Below, one piece after another: positions 1 to 7,621 of a DNA stretch of 42,649 nucleotides. Positions within the stretch are counted from its first letter, which is position 1; each line of letters opens with the position of its first letter. The notes beneath the pieces are model-generated. The model worked only from the letters and a program-made list of their open reading frames with translations, searched no databases and was not told the origin of the DNA. Source of the stretch: DATATV01 sp035551355 (lineage in GTDB: Bacteria; Actinomycetota; Actinomycetes; Mycobacteriales; Pseudonocardiaceae); assembly GCA_035551355.1 (NCBI GenBank), contig DASZNF010000124.1:1-42649 (forward strand). Reading direction: 5' to 3'. The translations under genes were made by a program, and so were the position numbers.

Positions 1-902
1 CGTCCCTCGGCGGTCGCGCGCTGGGAGGCGGTGTTGAAGACCTTCTCGAACACGCGGGGGACCGCGAGGATGAACGTCGGCTGGAACTCGGCGAGGTCGG
101 GCAGCAGCCGCTTGATGTCGGCGCTGTGACCGAGCCGGACCCGCGCCTTCACCGCTCCGACCTGAACGATCCGCGCGAAAACGTGGGCGAGCGGCAGGAA
201 GAGCAGGGTCGAGGCGTCGTCCGCCTCGAAGAGCGCGCCGAGCTCCGGGATCGCCACACCTAGCTCGACCATGAAGTTGCCGTGGGTCAGCTCGCAGCCC
301 TTGGGCCGCCCGGTGGTGCCGGAGGTGTAGATGATCGTGGCCGTGTTGTCGGCCCCCGGACGCCGCCGCCGGTCGAACAGCTCGGCGTCGGTGACGCTGG
401 CGCCGACCGCGGCCAGTTCGTCCACCACGCCGGGGGTGTCCGGCCGGGCCGGGCCCTCGATCTGCCAGACGTGCCGCAGCTCGGACAGCCGGTCCACCAC
501 GCTGTCCACCACGCTGCGGTGGGCCGCGGTCTCCACGATCACCGCGGTGGCCCTGGAGTTGGACACGATCCACTCGACCTGCTCGGCCGAGGACGTCTCG
601 TAGATCGGCACCACCACGCCGCCGGCCGCCCAGATCGCGAAATCCAGCAGCGTCCACTCGTAGCGGGTCTTGGACATCAGGGCGACGCGGTCGCCGGGCC
701 GTATGCCCGCCGCGATCAGCCCCTTGGCGACCGCGGCGACATGGGCGGCGAAGTCGCGGGCGGTCAGGTCTACCCAGGTGCCGTCCACTCTCCGCTGGAA
801 GCTCACCGCGGAGCCGAACCGCTCGGCGTTCGCCCACACCATGTCGGTGAGGTTCTCTTCCTCGGTGACCGTCACGGTCTGTGGGACGGTGTATTCGCGC
901 AC
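1..902 (-). CDS. Long-chain fatty acid-CoA ligase (FadD15 type), C-terminus cut by window edge
   Basis: This is an AMP-forming acyl-CoA synthetase, which activates a fatty acid to acyl-AMP and then acyl-CoA. About 300 N-terminal residues are present and the rest lies beyond the left edge; the family is usually about 600 residues. The AMP-binding signature TIIYTSGTTGRPKG is readable near residue 190, followed by ELTHGN, and LPLAHVFAR lies further on. The start is GTG at 902 (VREYTVPQTVTVTEEENL), with GGAGG 6 nt upstream. It is divergent from the SRPBCC gene at 998, the arrangement of Rv2187 and Rv2186c in M. tuberculosis. The FadD15-type call rests on this synteny plus the domain; the substrate chain length cannot be told. 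Confidence 0.9.
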   Translation of the reverse strand, partial: MREYTVPQTVTVTEEENLTDMVWANAERFGSAVSFQRRVDGTWVDLTARDFAAHVAAVAKGLIAAGIRPGDRVALMSKTRYEWTLLDFAIWAAGGVVVPIYETSSAEQVEWIVSNSRATAVIVETAAHRSVVDSVVDRLSELRHVWQIEGPARPDTPGVVDELAAVGASVTDAELFDRRRRPGADNTATIIYTSGTTGRPKGCELTHGNFMVELGVAIPELGALFEADDASTLLFLPLAHVFARIVQVGAVKARVRLGHSADIKRLLPDLAEFQPTFILAVPRVFEKVFNTASQRATAEG

Positions 903-997
903 GTGGACCTCCGTGCCATCGGATGTTACTGGTCGGGAAACTTAGCGCCTGTGTAACGCTGGACACCAGTGGGGCGACTCACGTGACGCCGTTTAGT

Positions 998-1390
998 GTG
1001 CGTGCTGTGCCAGCAGTTGATGTCGTGGACGAGACCTTTCTCGTCGTGCCGCCGAAGACGCTCGCCGCGGTGTTCGCCGAGCCTGCCAGTTGGGCCAAAT
1101 ACTGGCCCGACCTGGTCCTTTCAGTCTATCTGGACCGAGGCGAACAGGGGCTGCGGTGGACCGTGGGCGGCCCGTTGAGCGGCACCATGGAGGTGTGGCT
1201 GGAGGCCGTTCTGGACGGCACCATGCTGCACTATTTTCTTCGGGCCGATTTTCCGGAGGGGGTCGTGCGCACACCCCGGCAGGCCCAGAAGGAACGCCAG
1301 GCCCGTCAGTTCGCGGCCAAACAGGCCGCTCTTGATCTCAAACTGATCCTGGAGGACGGCCGCCCGGCCGGCGTGCCGCCCACCGGCTGA
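998..1390 (+). CDS. SRPBCC / polyketide cyclase-like small protein (Rv2186c-like)
   Basis: A 130-residue protein of the START/SRPBCC (polyketide cyclase/dehydrase) type. This fold makes a hydrophobic cavity for a lipid or polyketide ligand. The start VDVVDETFLVVPPKTLAAVFAEPASW fits the family's first beta strand and helix, and the W-x-KYWP segment is typical of the bulk of the family. The C-terminus is charged (QKERQARQFAAKQAALDLK). I place the start at GTG 998 (GTG 1007 is also possible); the longer frame running from 881 would overlap the divergent ligase start. The length matches my memory of Rv2186c. The ligand is unknown. Confidence 0.75.
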   Translation: MRAVPAVDVVDETFLVVPPKTLAAVFAEPASWAKYWPDLVLSVYLDRGEQGLRWTVGGPLSGTMEVWLEAVLDGTMLHYFLRADFPEGVVRTPRQAQKERQARQFAAKQAALDLKLILEDGRPAGVPPTG

Positions 1391-1434
1391 GCGCGCGCCG
1401 TCTCCGCGCGGCCGTGGAGGTTATCGTCGCGGAC

Positions 1435-2232
1435 ATGCGGGTGCATGTGGTGTCCGACGTCCACGGCAACGCCGAGGCGCTGGCCAGAGCGGGGGACGGC
1501 GCGGACGCGCTGATCGTGCTGGGTGATCTGCTGAACTTCGTCGACTATCACGACCACGGCCGGGGCATCCTGGGCGAACTGTTCGGCCCGGAGAAGGTCG
1601 CGGTGTTCGCCGAACTGCGCCGCGGCAGGCAACACGGCGACACCGCCAAATTCGCCCGTTCGCTGTGGGCGGGGCTGGACAACGCGGCCGAGCGGATCGA
1701 GGCGGAGATCCGCGCCCAGTACACCGAGCTGTTCGGGGCGCTGACCGCGCCGACCTACGCCACCCCCGGCAACGTGGACACCCCGGCCCTGTGGACCGAG
1801 TACGCCCCGCCCGGCGTGCAGATCCTGGACAACGGGGAGACGACCGAGATCGGCGGGCTGCGGGTCGGGTTCGTGGGCGGCGCGCTGCTGCCGCCCGGCG
1901 CCACCCTGCGCCGCACCGGCATCTGGCTGCCCTACCTGCGTCCGGAGTCCGACTTCGCCGCGGCCATGGACAAGCTGGCAGGCACCGGGGTGGACCTGCT
2001 GTGCAGCCATGTGCCGCCCGCGGTGCCCGAGCTCACCTACGACGTGGTGGCCAGGCGCCCGGAACTGGGCTCGACCTCGCTGCGCGCGGCCATCGAACGG
2101 GAGCGGCCGCGCTGGTCGGTGTTCGGGCACGTGCACCAGCCGCTGGCCCAGCGGGCGCGACTGGGCCGCACCGAGTGCGTCAACGTGGGGCACTTCCAGC
2201 GAACCGGCGTGCCCTACGTGCTGCGGTGGTGA
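1435..2232 (+). CDS. Calcineurin-like metallophosphoesterase
   Basis: A 265-residue predicted metal-dependent phosphohydrolase. The dimetal motifs appear in order: SDVHGN (residues 7-12), GDLLNF (about 33), GNVDTP (about 112), SHVPP (about 190) and GHVHQP near the end (about 232). The start is ATG 1435 because MRVHVVSDVHGN gives the canonical first strand; GTG 1414 would add seven residues. It sits 44 bp after the SRPBCC gene and 80 bp before a second SRPBCC gene. I do not recall this gene at the same place in M. tuberculosis, so it looks like a lineage-specific insertion in a conserved locus. The substrate (phosphoprotein, nucleotide or phospholipid) cannot be inferred. Confidence 0.85.
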   Translation: MRVHVVSDVHGNAEALARAGDGADALIVLGDLLNFVDYHDHGRGILGELFGPEKVAVFAELRRGRQHGDTAKFARSLWAGLDNAAERIEAEIRAQYTELFGALTAPTYATPGNVDTPALWTEYAPPGVQILDNGETTEIGGLRVGFVGGALLPPGATLRRTGIWLPYLRPESDFAAAMDKLAGTGVDLLCSHVPPAVPELTYDVVARRPELGSTSLRAAIERERPRWSVFGHVHQPLAQRARLGRTECVNVGHFQRTGVPYVLRW

Positions 2233-2312
2233 TGCCGCACGGGTTGCGGCGCGCGAGTGATGGTGCCGCGAGTGGTGGTGGCGTGCACGCGGTCAACCGG
2301 TAACCTGCCGAC

Positions 2313-2750
2313 ATGCCCGACGAGTCCACCCAGTCCATCGTGATCGACGCCGCACCGGAGAAGATCCTCGCGGTGATCGCCGATTTCTCGGCGTATCCGG
2401 AGTGGACCAACGGGGTCAAGGAGACTGAGGTGCTGGGCGAGGGTGCGGACGGTCGCGCCGAGCAGGTGCGCTTCACCCTGGACGCCGGCCCGATCAAGGA
2501 CGTCTACACCCTGGCCTACACCTGGGCGCAGGACGGCCTGAAGGTCAGCTGGGACCTGGTCAAGGGGCAGATGCAGAAGTCCCAGCAGGGCAGCTACACC
2601 CTCACGCCCAAGGGCGGGCAGACCGAGGTCACCTACACCCTGTCCGTGCAGCTGGCCGTGCCGCTGCTGGGCCTGCTGCGCCGCAAGGCGGAGAAGGTGA
2701 TCATGGACACCGCGCTCAAGGAGCTCAAGCGCCGGGTCGAGTCCAGCTGA
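2313..2750 (+). CDS. SRPBCC family protein (Rv2185c / TB16.3-like)
   Basis: A 145-residue START-like ligand-binding protein. It opens with ESTQSIVIDAAPEKILAVIADFSAYPEW, the classic first strand and helix of the polyketide cyclase/SRPBCC fold, and ends with the long helix RRKAEKVIMDTALKELKRRV that covers the cavity. Length and position next to an ArsA-like ATPase match Rv2185c (TB16.3, 144 aa). The ATG at 2313 is well supported by the family start. The last 16 bases, including the stop codon, recur downstream with one mismatch (see repeat at 2735-2801). Ligand and partner are unknown; the conserved pairing with the ATPase suggests a shared role in handling a hydrophobic cargo (inference). Confidence 0.85.
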   Translation: MPDESTQSIVIDAAPEKILAVIADFSAYPEWTNGVKETEVLGEGADGRAEQVRFTLDAGPIKDVYTLAYTWAQDGLKVSWDLVKGQMQKSQQGSYTLTPKGGQTEVTYTLSVQLAVPLLGLLRRKAEKVIMDTALKELKRRVESS

Positions 2751-2801
2751 GCATCTCCTCGGGCTGACGGTCAGGACGAGCTGACGGTCGAATCCAGCTG
2801 A
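2735..2801. repeat. Duplicated 3' tail of the TB16.3-like gene
   Basis: The 16 bases ending the gene (2735-2750, GGTCGAGTCCAGCTGA) recur at 2786-2801 with one change. Between them, GCTGACGGTC occurs twice (2763-2772 and 2780-2789). It looks like a decayed tandem duplication that created extra stop codons just past the gene. No function is evident. Confidence 0.6.
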
Positions 2802-2832
2802 CAACGATCGGCCCCGGAAGCGGGGTTCGAGG

Positions 2833-4065
2833 ATGGGAGTCGGCGTGCGCGTTCTGCTGTTCACCGGCAAGGGCGGGGTCGGCAAGACCACCCTGGCCGC
2901 GGCCACCGGCGCCCGGCTGGCCGCCGAGGGCCACAAGGCGCTGGTGGTGTCCACCGATCCGGCGCACTCGCTCGGCGACGCGCTGGGCGTGCCCGGGGTG
3001 ACCGAACCGGTCGAGGTCGGCGAGGGGCTGTTCGCCGGGCAGATCGACGCGCGCGGCCTGGCCGAGGGCAGCTGGGCCGAACTGCGCGGGCACCTGCGCA
3101 CCCTGCTGGCCGGGGCCGGAGTGGCCGAGCTGGCCGCCGAGGAACTGACCGTGCTGCCCGGCGTGGAGGAACTGCTCGCACTGTCCGAGGTGTACTCGCT
3201 GGCCGCGAACGGGCCGTGGGAGGTGGTGGTGGTCGACTGCGGGCCGACCGCCGAGACCCTGCGCCTGCTGGCCCTGCCCGAGGCCGTGGGTTCCTACCTG
3301 GAGCGGCTGTTCCCGACTCACCGGCGGGTGGTCCGCGGCCTGCTGGCCGGATTGGCTGGAGCCCGGCAGATCGACCGCTGGGACGCCGCGGCCGACGCGC
3401 TGTCGAGGTTGGCCGAGAGGCTGGAATGGCTGCGCCGGATGCTCACCGACGCCGAGCGGACCACCGTTCGACTGGTGTGCACGCCGGAGAAGGTGGTCGT
3501 CGCGGAGACCCAGCGGACGTTGACTTCCCTTGCCCTGCAAGGAATCCGGGTGGACGGCCTGATCGCCAACCGGCTCGTCCCGGCGTTCGCGAACGCCGGT
3601 CGGGGCCGGGCCGCCCAGTGGCTGGCCACCCGCCGCGCGGAACAGGACACCATGCTCGCCGAGCTCCGCGCCGGCGCGGCCGAGGTGCCGGTGCGCACGG
3701 TCGGCCACCTGGCCACCGAACCGGTCGGCGTGCCCGCGCTGCTGGACCTGGCCGAGGAGCTCTACCCGGAGGACTCGCCGTTGCTGGCCGGCCCGGCCGC
3801 CGCCGAGCCCCTGCTTTCGGTGCGGGCGCACGGCAAGGGCCTGTCCGCGCGATTCGAACTGCGGGTGGCGCTGCCGCTGCCCGAGGACGCGGACGTCGAT
3901 CTGGCCCGGGTGGACGACGAACTGGCGCTGACCGTGCACGGCCGGCGGCGGCTGATCGCGCTGCCGCCGGTGCTGCGCCGGTGTGCGGTGACCGACGCCG
4001 AGGTCGACTCGGGTGGGCTGCTGATCGGTTTCCGCCCGGACCCGTCGCTGTGGCCGGGTAATTGA
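2833..4065 (+). CDS. ArsA/Get3-like ATPase (Rv2184c-like)
   Basis: A 410-residue single-domain ATPase of the ArsA/Get3 (SIMIBI) class. The deviant Walker A GKGGVGKTT lies at residues 12-20 and the switch I-like STDPAHSLGDALG at about 40-52, with VVDCGPTAETLRLL at about 135. The C-terminus (LPLPEDADVDLARVDDELALTV and on) looks like the ArsA-associated HSP20-like beta domain. There is no second ATPase half and no obvious arsenite cysteine triad, so it is probably not an arsenite pump ATPase. The ATG at 2833 follows a GA-rich stretch; GTG 2845 is an alternative. The position after the SRPBCC gene equals that of Rv2184c. A cargo-delivery role is inference only. Confidence 0.85.
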   Translation: MGVGVRVLLFTGKGGVGKTTLAAATGARLAAEGHKALVVSTDPAHSLGDALGVPGVTEPVEVGEGLFAGQIDARGLAEGSWAELRGHLRTLLAGAGVAELAAEELTVLPGVEELLALSEVYSLAANGPWEVVVVDCGPTAETLRLLALPEAVGSYLERLFPTHRRVVRGLLAGLAGARQIDRWDAAADALSRLAERLEWLRRMLTDAERTTVRLVCTPEKVVVAETQRTLTSLALQGIRVDGLIANRLVPAFANAGRGRAAQWLATRRAEQDTMLAELRAGAAEVPVRTVGHLATEPVGVPALLDLAEELYPEDSPLLAGPAAAEPLLSVRAHGKGLSARFELRVALPLPEDADVDLARVDDELALTVHGRRRLIALPPVLRRCAVTDAEVDSGGLLIGFRPDPSLWPGN

Positions 4066-4122
4066 TCTCCGCTGTTTCGGCCGCTTGATCAACTGTCCGG
4101 TTCGGACCGTCCATAAAGGACG

Positions 4123-4128
4123 TACAAT
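4123..4128 (+). promoter_or_regulatory. Possible -10 element (TACAAT)
   Basis: TACAAT lies in the AT-richer gap before the 4216 gene, with only a weak -35 candidate (TTCGGA, 4101-4106, 16 bp away). It would leave a leader of about 80 bases. Confidence 0.35.
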
Positions 4129-4152
4129 GTGAGGCAGGTCAAGTTCCGGACG

Positions 4153-4178
4153 GGAACCTTGCCGACGGGTCGGACGTC
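4153..4178 (+). promoter_or_regulatory. Possible ECF (SigE-like) promoter
   Basis: GGAACC at 4153-4158 is separated by 16 bp from CGTC at 4175-4178, the pattern of extracytoplasmic-function sigma promoters in actinobacteria. It lies 38 bp before the small membrane protein gene. GTTCC and GGAAC (4144-4157) also form a 5-bp inverted repeat here. Chance occurrence cannot be excluded. Confidence 0.3.
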
Positions 4179-4215
4179 ACCATAAGTAACAAGACTTTTT
4201 TCGATAAAGGGGTTC

Positions 4216-4446
4216 GTGGTGACGGCTGTCGTCGTGTTCGGCGTGATCGTGCTCATCGTGGCGGCCGAGGTCATCCACCTCGCCCGGGACGCGCGGGCCG
4301 ATATGGAGGGTGCCGAGGTGGACGTGTTCGACCGGCGGCGGGACGCGGCGCACGCGGCCGCGCAGTCGATCATCCAGCGCAGCCGTTCGCTCGCCGAGGA
4401 ACGGCGGCGCGACCTGCCCACCATCCCGGCTCTGCCGAGGCACTGA
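4216..4446 (+). CDS. Small single-pass membrane protein, unknown
   Basis: A 76-residue protein with one N-terminal membrane helix (TAVVVFGVIVLIVAAEVIHLA, about residues 3-23). A charged, probably cytoplasmic or coiled-coil tail follows, rich in Arg, Asp and Ala (RDARADMEGAEVDVFDRRRDAAHAAAQSIIQRS). GTG 4216 and GTG 4219 are both possible starts; AAAGGGG at 4206-4212 serves either. It sits between the ArsA-like ATPase and the CxxCxxC protein, in the region occupied by Rv2183c in M. tuberculosis. I do not recognise a family. Consistent orientation, good codon bias and a clean membrane helix support it being real. Confidence 0.65.
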   Translation: MVTAVVVFGVIVLIVAAEVIHLARDARADMEGAEVDVFDRRRDAAHAAAQSIIQRSRSLAEERRRDLPTIPALPRH

Positions 4447-4481
4447 ACGCGGTCCCGGGAGGGACCGGCGATAATCGTCGA

Positions 4482-4946
4482 ATGGGAACGTCGAAGCCGG
4501 GAGAGAACGGACCGGACGCGGTGCCGGGCGCGCGGCTGGCCGAGGAGGCCAGGCTGCTGCTGGACGCGCTGGCCGAACGCGCACAGCCGTGGCTGAACCG
4601 GCTGGCCGCGGGGGAGACGGGCGAGGGCGCGGCGCACACGCCGGCCACGTGCGGCTGGTGCCCGGTGTGCGCGGGGATGGCGGTCGTGCGTGGCGAACGT
4701 CCCGAGTTGGCGGTGCGGGCCGCGGAGCATGCGGCCGGGTTGCTGTCGGTGTTGCGGGCGGCGCTGGCTGAGCCGGGCGCGTACGGGGGTGCGACGGCGG
4801 GTTCGGCCGCGGCTTCTGAAGATTCGGGAGATTCGTCGGATTCTTCAGGTGAGTCGGGTTCTTCGGGCGAATCGGATTCGGATGTGGGGCGGGTGCAGAA
4901 GATCACGGTGCGGCGCAAGCCGTCCGGGGACGAGCAGGATCGGTAG
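4482..4946 (+). CDS. CxxCxxC-containing acidic protein, unknown
   Basis: A 154-residue protein of unknown function. Residues 1-50 are helical and Ala/Leu/Glu-rich. A compact cysteine motif, CGWCPVC (about residues 57-63), could bind a metal. Residues 105-140 are a low-complexity Ser/Asp/Glu/Gly tract (repeated SGDSSDSSGES-like units) encoded by DNA with clearly lower GC than the neighbours, and the end is VQKITVRRKPSGDEQDR. Its stop codon TAG overlaps the next start by one base (TAGTG), implying translational coupling to the ROK kinase. The location corresponds roughly to Rv2183c, but I cannot confirm homology. The disordered acidic tail may be an interaction segment (inference). Confidence 0.75.
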   Translation: MGTSKPGENGPDAVPGARLAEEARLLLDALAERAQPWLNRLAAGETGEGAAHTPATCGWCPVCAGMAVVRGERPELAVRAAEHAAGLLSVLRAALAEPGAYGGATAGSAAASEDSGDSSDSSGESGSSGESDSDVGRVQKITVRRKPSGDEQDR

Positions 4947-5980
4947 TGCTGACCATCGGGTTGGACGTCGGTGGCACGAGCGTGCGCGCCGGGGTGGTGG
5001 ACCGCTACGGCGATGTGCTGGACAGCGCGCGGACCGGCACGCCCACCGGTGAACAGGAACTCGACGACGCGATCGCCGAAGTGATCATGGAGCTGGCCGG
5101 AAGGCACCGGGTGGCCGGGGTCGGCCTCGCCGTGGCCGGTTTCGTCGCCGAGGACCGCAGGACGGTCCGGTTCGCCCCGCACCTGGCCTGGCGCCACGCC
5201 CCCGTAGCCGACCGCATCTCGGCCCGAGTCGGCCTGCCCGTCGTCCTCGAACACGACGCGAACGCGGCCGCCCTCGGTGAACACCGCTTCGGCGCGGCCC
5301 GCGGCGCCGGGGTGGCCATGCTGATCGCGCTGGGGACCGGGATCGGCGCCGCGGTCCTGTTGGACGGCAAGCTGTTCCGCGGTGCGTACGGCGTGGCTCC
5401 GGAGCTGGGTCACCTGACGGTGGTGCCGAACGGCCGGCCGTGCCCGTGCGGCAAGAGCGGTTGCCTCGAGCGCTACTGCAGTGGCACCGCCCTGGCCGCC
5501 ACGGCTATCGATCTGCTGGCCCGCCAGCCCGGCATCTCCTCGCTGCTCGGGCGGGAAGCGGCCAACGACTCCCGCCAGATCACCGGCCGCCGGGTCGCGG
5601 CCGCCGCGCGCGACGGTGATCCGCTGGCCGAGCGGGCGATGGCCGAGATGGCCCGGTGGCTGGGTATCGGGTTGGCGCTGGTCGCCGACATGTACGACCC
5701 GGAGGTCGTGGTCATCGGCGGCGGGGTCTCGGAGTCCGCGCCCTTGTTCCTGGACGAGGCCCGAGAGCACTACGCGGCGCGGGTGACCGGGGCCGGACAC
5801 CGTCCGCTGGCCCGGATCCGGCCCGCGCAACTGGGTGACGATTCGGCGCTGGTCGGGGCGGCGACGCTGGCCGCGGAGTCGGCGAGCCCGATGGCGCGGA
5901 TCGGGTTGATCGCTTCGACGCCGACCGATCCGAAGAAGCGGCGGTTCGGGCTGCGGTCCAGCGCGGCCAAGGCGAACTGA
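4946..5980 (+). CDS. ROK-family sugar kinase (glucokinase-like)
   Basis: A 344-residue ROK protein that probably phosphorylates glucose or a related hexose. Visible motifs are the phosphate loop LDVGGTSVRAGVVD (residues 5-18), the catalytic region EHDANAAALGE (about 107-117), GTGIGAAVLLDGKLFRGAYG (about 133-152), the E/H metal-site region ELGHL, and the ROK zinc motif CPCGKSGCLERYCSG. There is no N-terminal helix-turn-helix, so it is a kinase rather than a ROK repressor. The start GTG 4946 shares one base with the upstream stop, so translation is probably coupled to the CxxCxxC protein. Whether it uses ATP or polyphosphate cannot be decided here. Confidence 0.9.
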   Translation: MLTIGLDVGGTSVRAGVVDRYGDVLDSARTGTPTGEQELDDAIAEVIMELAGRHRVAGVGLAVAGFVAEDRRTVRFAPHLAWRHAPVADRISARVGLPVVLEHDANAAALGEHRFGAARGAGVAMLIALGTGIGAAVLLDGKLFRGAYGVAPELGHLTVVPNGRPCPCGKSGCLERYCSGTALAATAIDLLARQPGISSLLGREAANDSRQITGRRVAAAARDGDPLAERAMAEMARWLGIGLALVADMYDPEVVVIGGGVSESAPLFLDEAREHYAARVTGAGHRPLARIRPAQLGDDSALVGAATLAAESASPMARIGLIASTPTDPKKRRFGLRSSAAKAN

Positions 5981-6129
5981 CCCGGCGGCTGGGCTTCCGG
6001 CTTGCGGCACGTGATCCCGCACTGGGCGTTCGAAGACGCTCAACCGCCGTCGGCGATGGATTGGGTTGAGGCACCGGACGTCGGGCTGGTTCTGACCCCT
6101 GCGATCATCCGCCGGGTTCAGCGCGCCCG

Positions 6130-6639
6130 TCAGAGTTGGGCGCCGTTGTCCCAGCCGGAGTCGGGCGGCGGTCCTTGGCGCATGCGCAGCACCAGCCAGC
6201 CGATGCCGGCGGCCAGGGAGATCAGGGCCAGGGGAGTGGCGATGCGGGCCGCCAGTCCGATCACTGCCGGGGCCACCAGCAGGAAGATGCCGATCAGGAT
6301 CATGACCAGGCCGAAGACGGTGCCGGCGCGCAGCCGGGGCAGGGGCGGGGGATCGGGCGGGACGTAGTGTTCTTCTTCCTCGCTGGCCCCGGTCCAGTCC
6401 CATTCCACGTCGGCGGTGCGCCAGTCCGAGCCGAGTTTGTCGTCCTCGGGCGACTCCGTGGGCTCTCCCGGCGGAGTGTCGGACTTCGTCATCGCCTCGG
6501 TGATCTTGGTGATGTCGAGGTTTCCGCTGTCGTCGGTCAGGCCCGCGCCCAACCCCTCCCGTTCCAGGTCGGCAACGATCTCGGCGAACGCCGCGTCGAC
6601 GTCCTCGGGACCTTCCGAACCACCCGGCCGCGCACTCAT
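6130..6639 (-). CDS. Two-helix membrane protein with acidic N-terminal domain, unknown
   Basis: A 169-residue protein. The first 90 residues are acidic and probably cytoplasmic (DVDAAFAEIVADLEREG, then EEEEHYVPPDPPPLPRLR). Two membrane helices follow: AGTVFGLVMILIGIFLLVAPAV (about 106-127) and ATPLALISLAAGIGWLVLRM (about 135-154). The HYVPPxPPPLPR lead-in to paired helices is, from memory, common in conserved actinobacterial membrane proteins of unknown role. Its ATG overlaps the stop of the upstream esterase gene by four bases (ATGA), so the two form an operon. The 149-bp gap to the convergent ROK gene holds nothing I can name. Confidence 0.8.
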   Translation of the reverse strand: MSARPGGSEGPEDVDAAFAEIVADLEREGLGAGLTDDSGNLDITKITEAMTKSDTPPGEPTESPEDDKLGSDWRTADVEWDWTGASEEEEHYVPPDPPPLPRLRAGTVFGLVMILIGIFLLVAPAVIGLAARIATPLALISLAAGIGWLVLRMRQGPPPDSGWDNGAQL

Positions 6640-7385
6640 TTGGCCACCCGCTTGGCGAACTCTATGCTCTCGCTGAAGATCAGCTCCGCGTCGTAGTCCA
6701 GGGTCGCCACGTGGTTGCTCCTGGCCAGCTCAACCTCGCGCACATCCTGGCTGCCGATCGTTTCCAGGATAATTTTCGCATTGACCGGTTCCACCACGTT
6801 GTCGACTCGAGAACGCAGCAGCAGTGTGGGTTGGGTCACTTTGGCCAGGTCCGCGCGCACCACCTGCCACAGGTCGCTCAGGCTCGCCGCCGCCTTCAGC
6901 GGGATCCGGCTGTAGCCGACCTCGACCATGCCGGGCTTGGCGATGTCGCCGGTGATGCCGCTCCACGTGGCGAACACCTTCGACAGCACCGGCAGCAGTT
7001 TCGCGTCCTTGCGCAACGTGATCACCGACGGGTTGACCAGCACGATCCCGGCGATCTCATCGCCCAGCTGCTCGGCAAGGCGCAGGGTCAGGGTGCCGCC
7101 CATGGACAGTCCGAACACGAAGACCGCCGAATACCGCTCCCGCAACCGTTCGAACTCCGCCTCGACCGTGCCGTACCAGTCCGGCCAACCGGTCCGGTTG
7201 GCGTCCCTGGGCTCCGTTCCATGCCCGGGCAGCAGCGGGCAGCTCACCCCGAAACCGGCGTCGGCCAGCGCGTCGCCCCACGGTCGCATGCTCTGCGGCG
7301 TTCCGGTGAAGCCGTGGCAGAGCAGCACGCCGATCTCGTTCGAGCCGTCGTGTTGGAACGGCTCGGCACCGGGCAGCACGGGCAC
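6636..7385 (-). CDS. Alpha/beta hydrolase (Est30-like carboxylesterase)
   Basis: A serine hydrolase of about 249 residues. The oxyanion region LLCHGFTGTPQSM is near the N-terminus, followed by the nucleophile elbow GLSMGG, the acid in LLRSRVDNVV and the histidine in RSNHVATLD, giving a complete Ser-Asp-His triad. Size and motifs fit the Est30-type carboxylesterase/monoacylglycerol lipase group. I chose GTG 7385 (VPVLPGAEPF) because GGAGG sits 7 nt upstream; ATG 7460 (MGLRSVRRLG) would add 25 residues and has no clear ribosome site. It is translationally coupled to the membrane protein gene at 6639 and divergent from the acyltransferase gene, so a lipid substrate is plausible (inference). Confidence 0.85.
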   Translation of the reverse strand: MPVLPGAEPFQHDGSNEIGVLLCHGFTGTPQSMRPWGDALADAGFGVSCPLLPGHGTEPRDANRTGWPDWYGTVEAEFERLRERYSAVFVFGLSMGGTLTLRLAEQLGDEIAGIVLVNPSVITLRKDAKLLPVLSKVFATWSGITGDIAKPGMVEVGYSRIPLKAAASLSDLWQVVRADLAKVTQPTLLLRSRVDNVVEPVNAKIILETIGSQDVREVELARSNHVATLDYDAELIFSESIEFAKRVAK

Positions 7386-7621
7386 CGCCGGTCCTCCCTC
7401 GGGTCGACGACGGGTCAGCGAAAACGCGATGCCCAATCGTCGCACGGACCGCAGCCCCATGGCGTGGTTCGTTTGGACCGTTCGCGACTCGTCATCGATC
7501 AAGCGCTTTCGGCATGGCCGGCGTTGTGCCCTGGATGCCCGGGTTCGTAGGCTGGCCGGTGGTCGTTCGGTGGCGGCGTGGCCACGGGACTGGAACGGTA
7601 GGGAGAGGAGGTGGGCCACCG

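Noticed and set aside
6002..6367. 121-codon plus-strand frame between the ROK kinase and membrane protein genes
   Set aside because: Mostly antisense to the well-supported minus-strand membrane protein; no homology-like motif.
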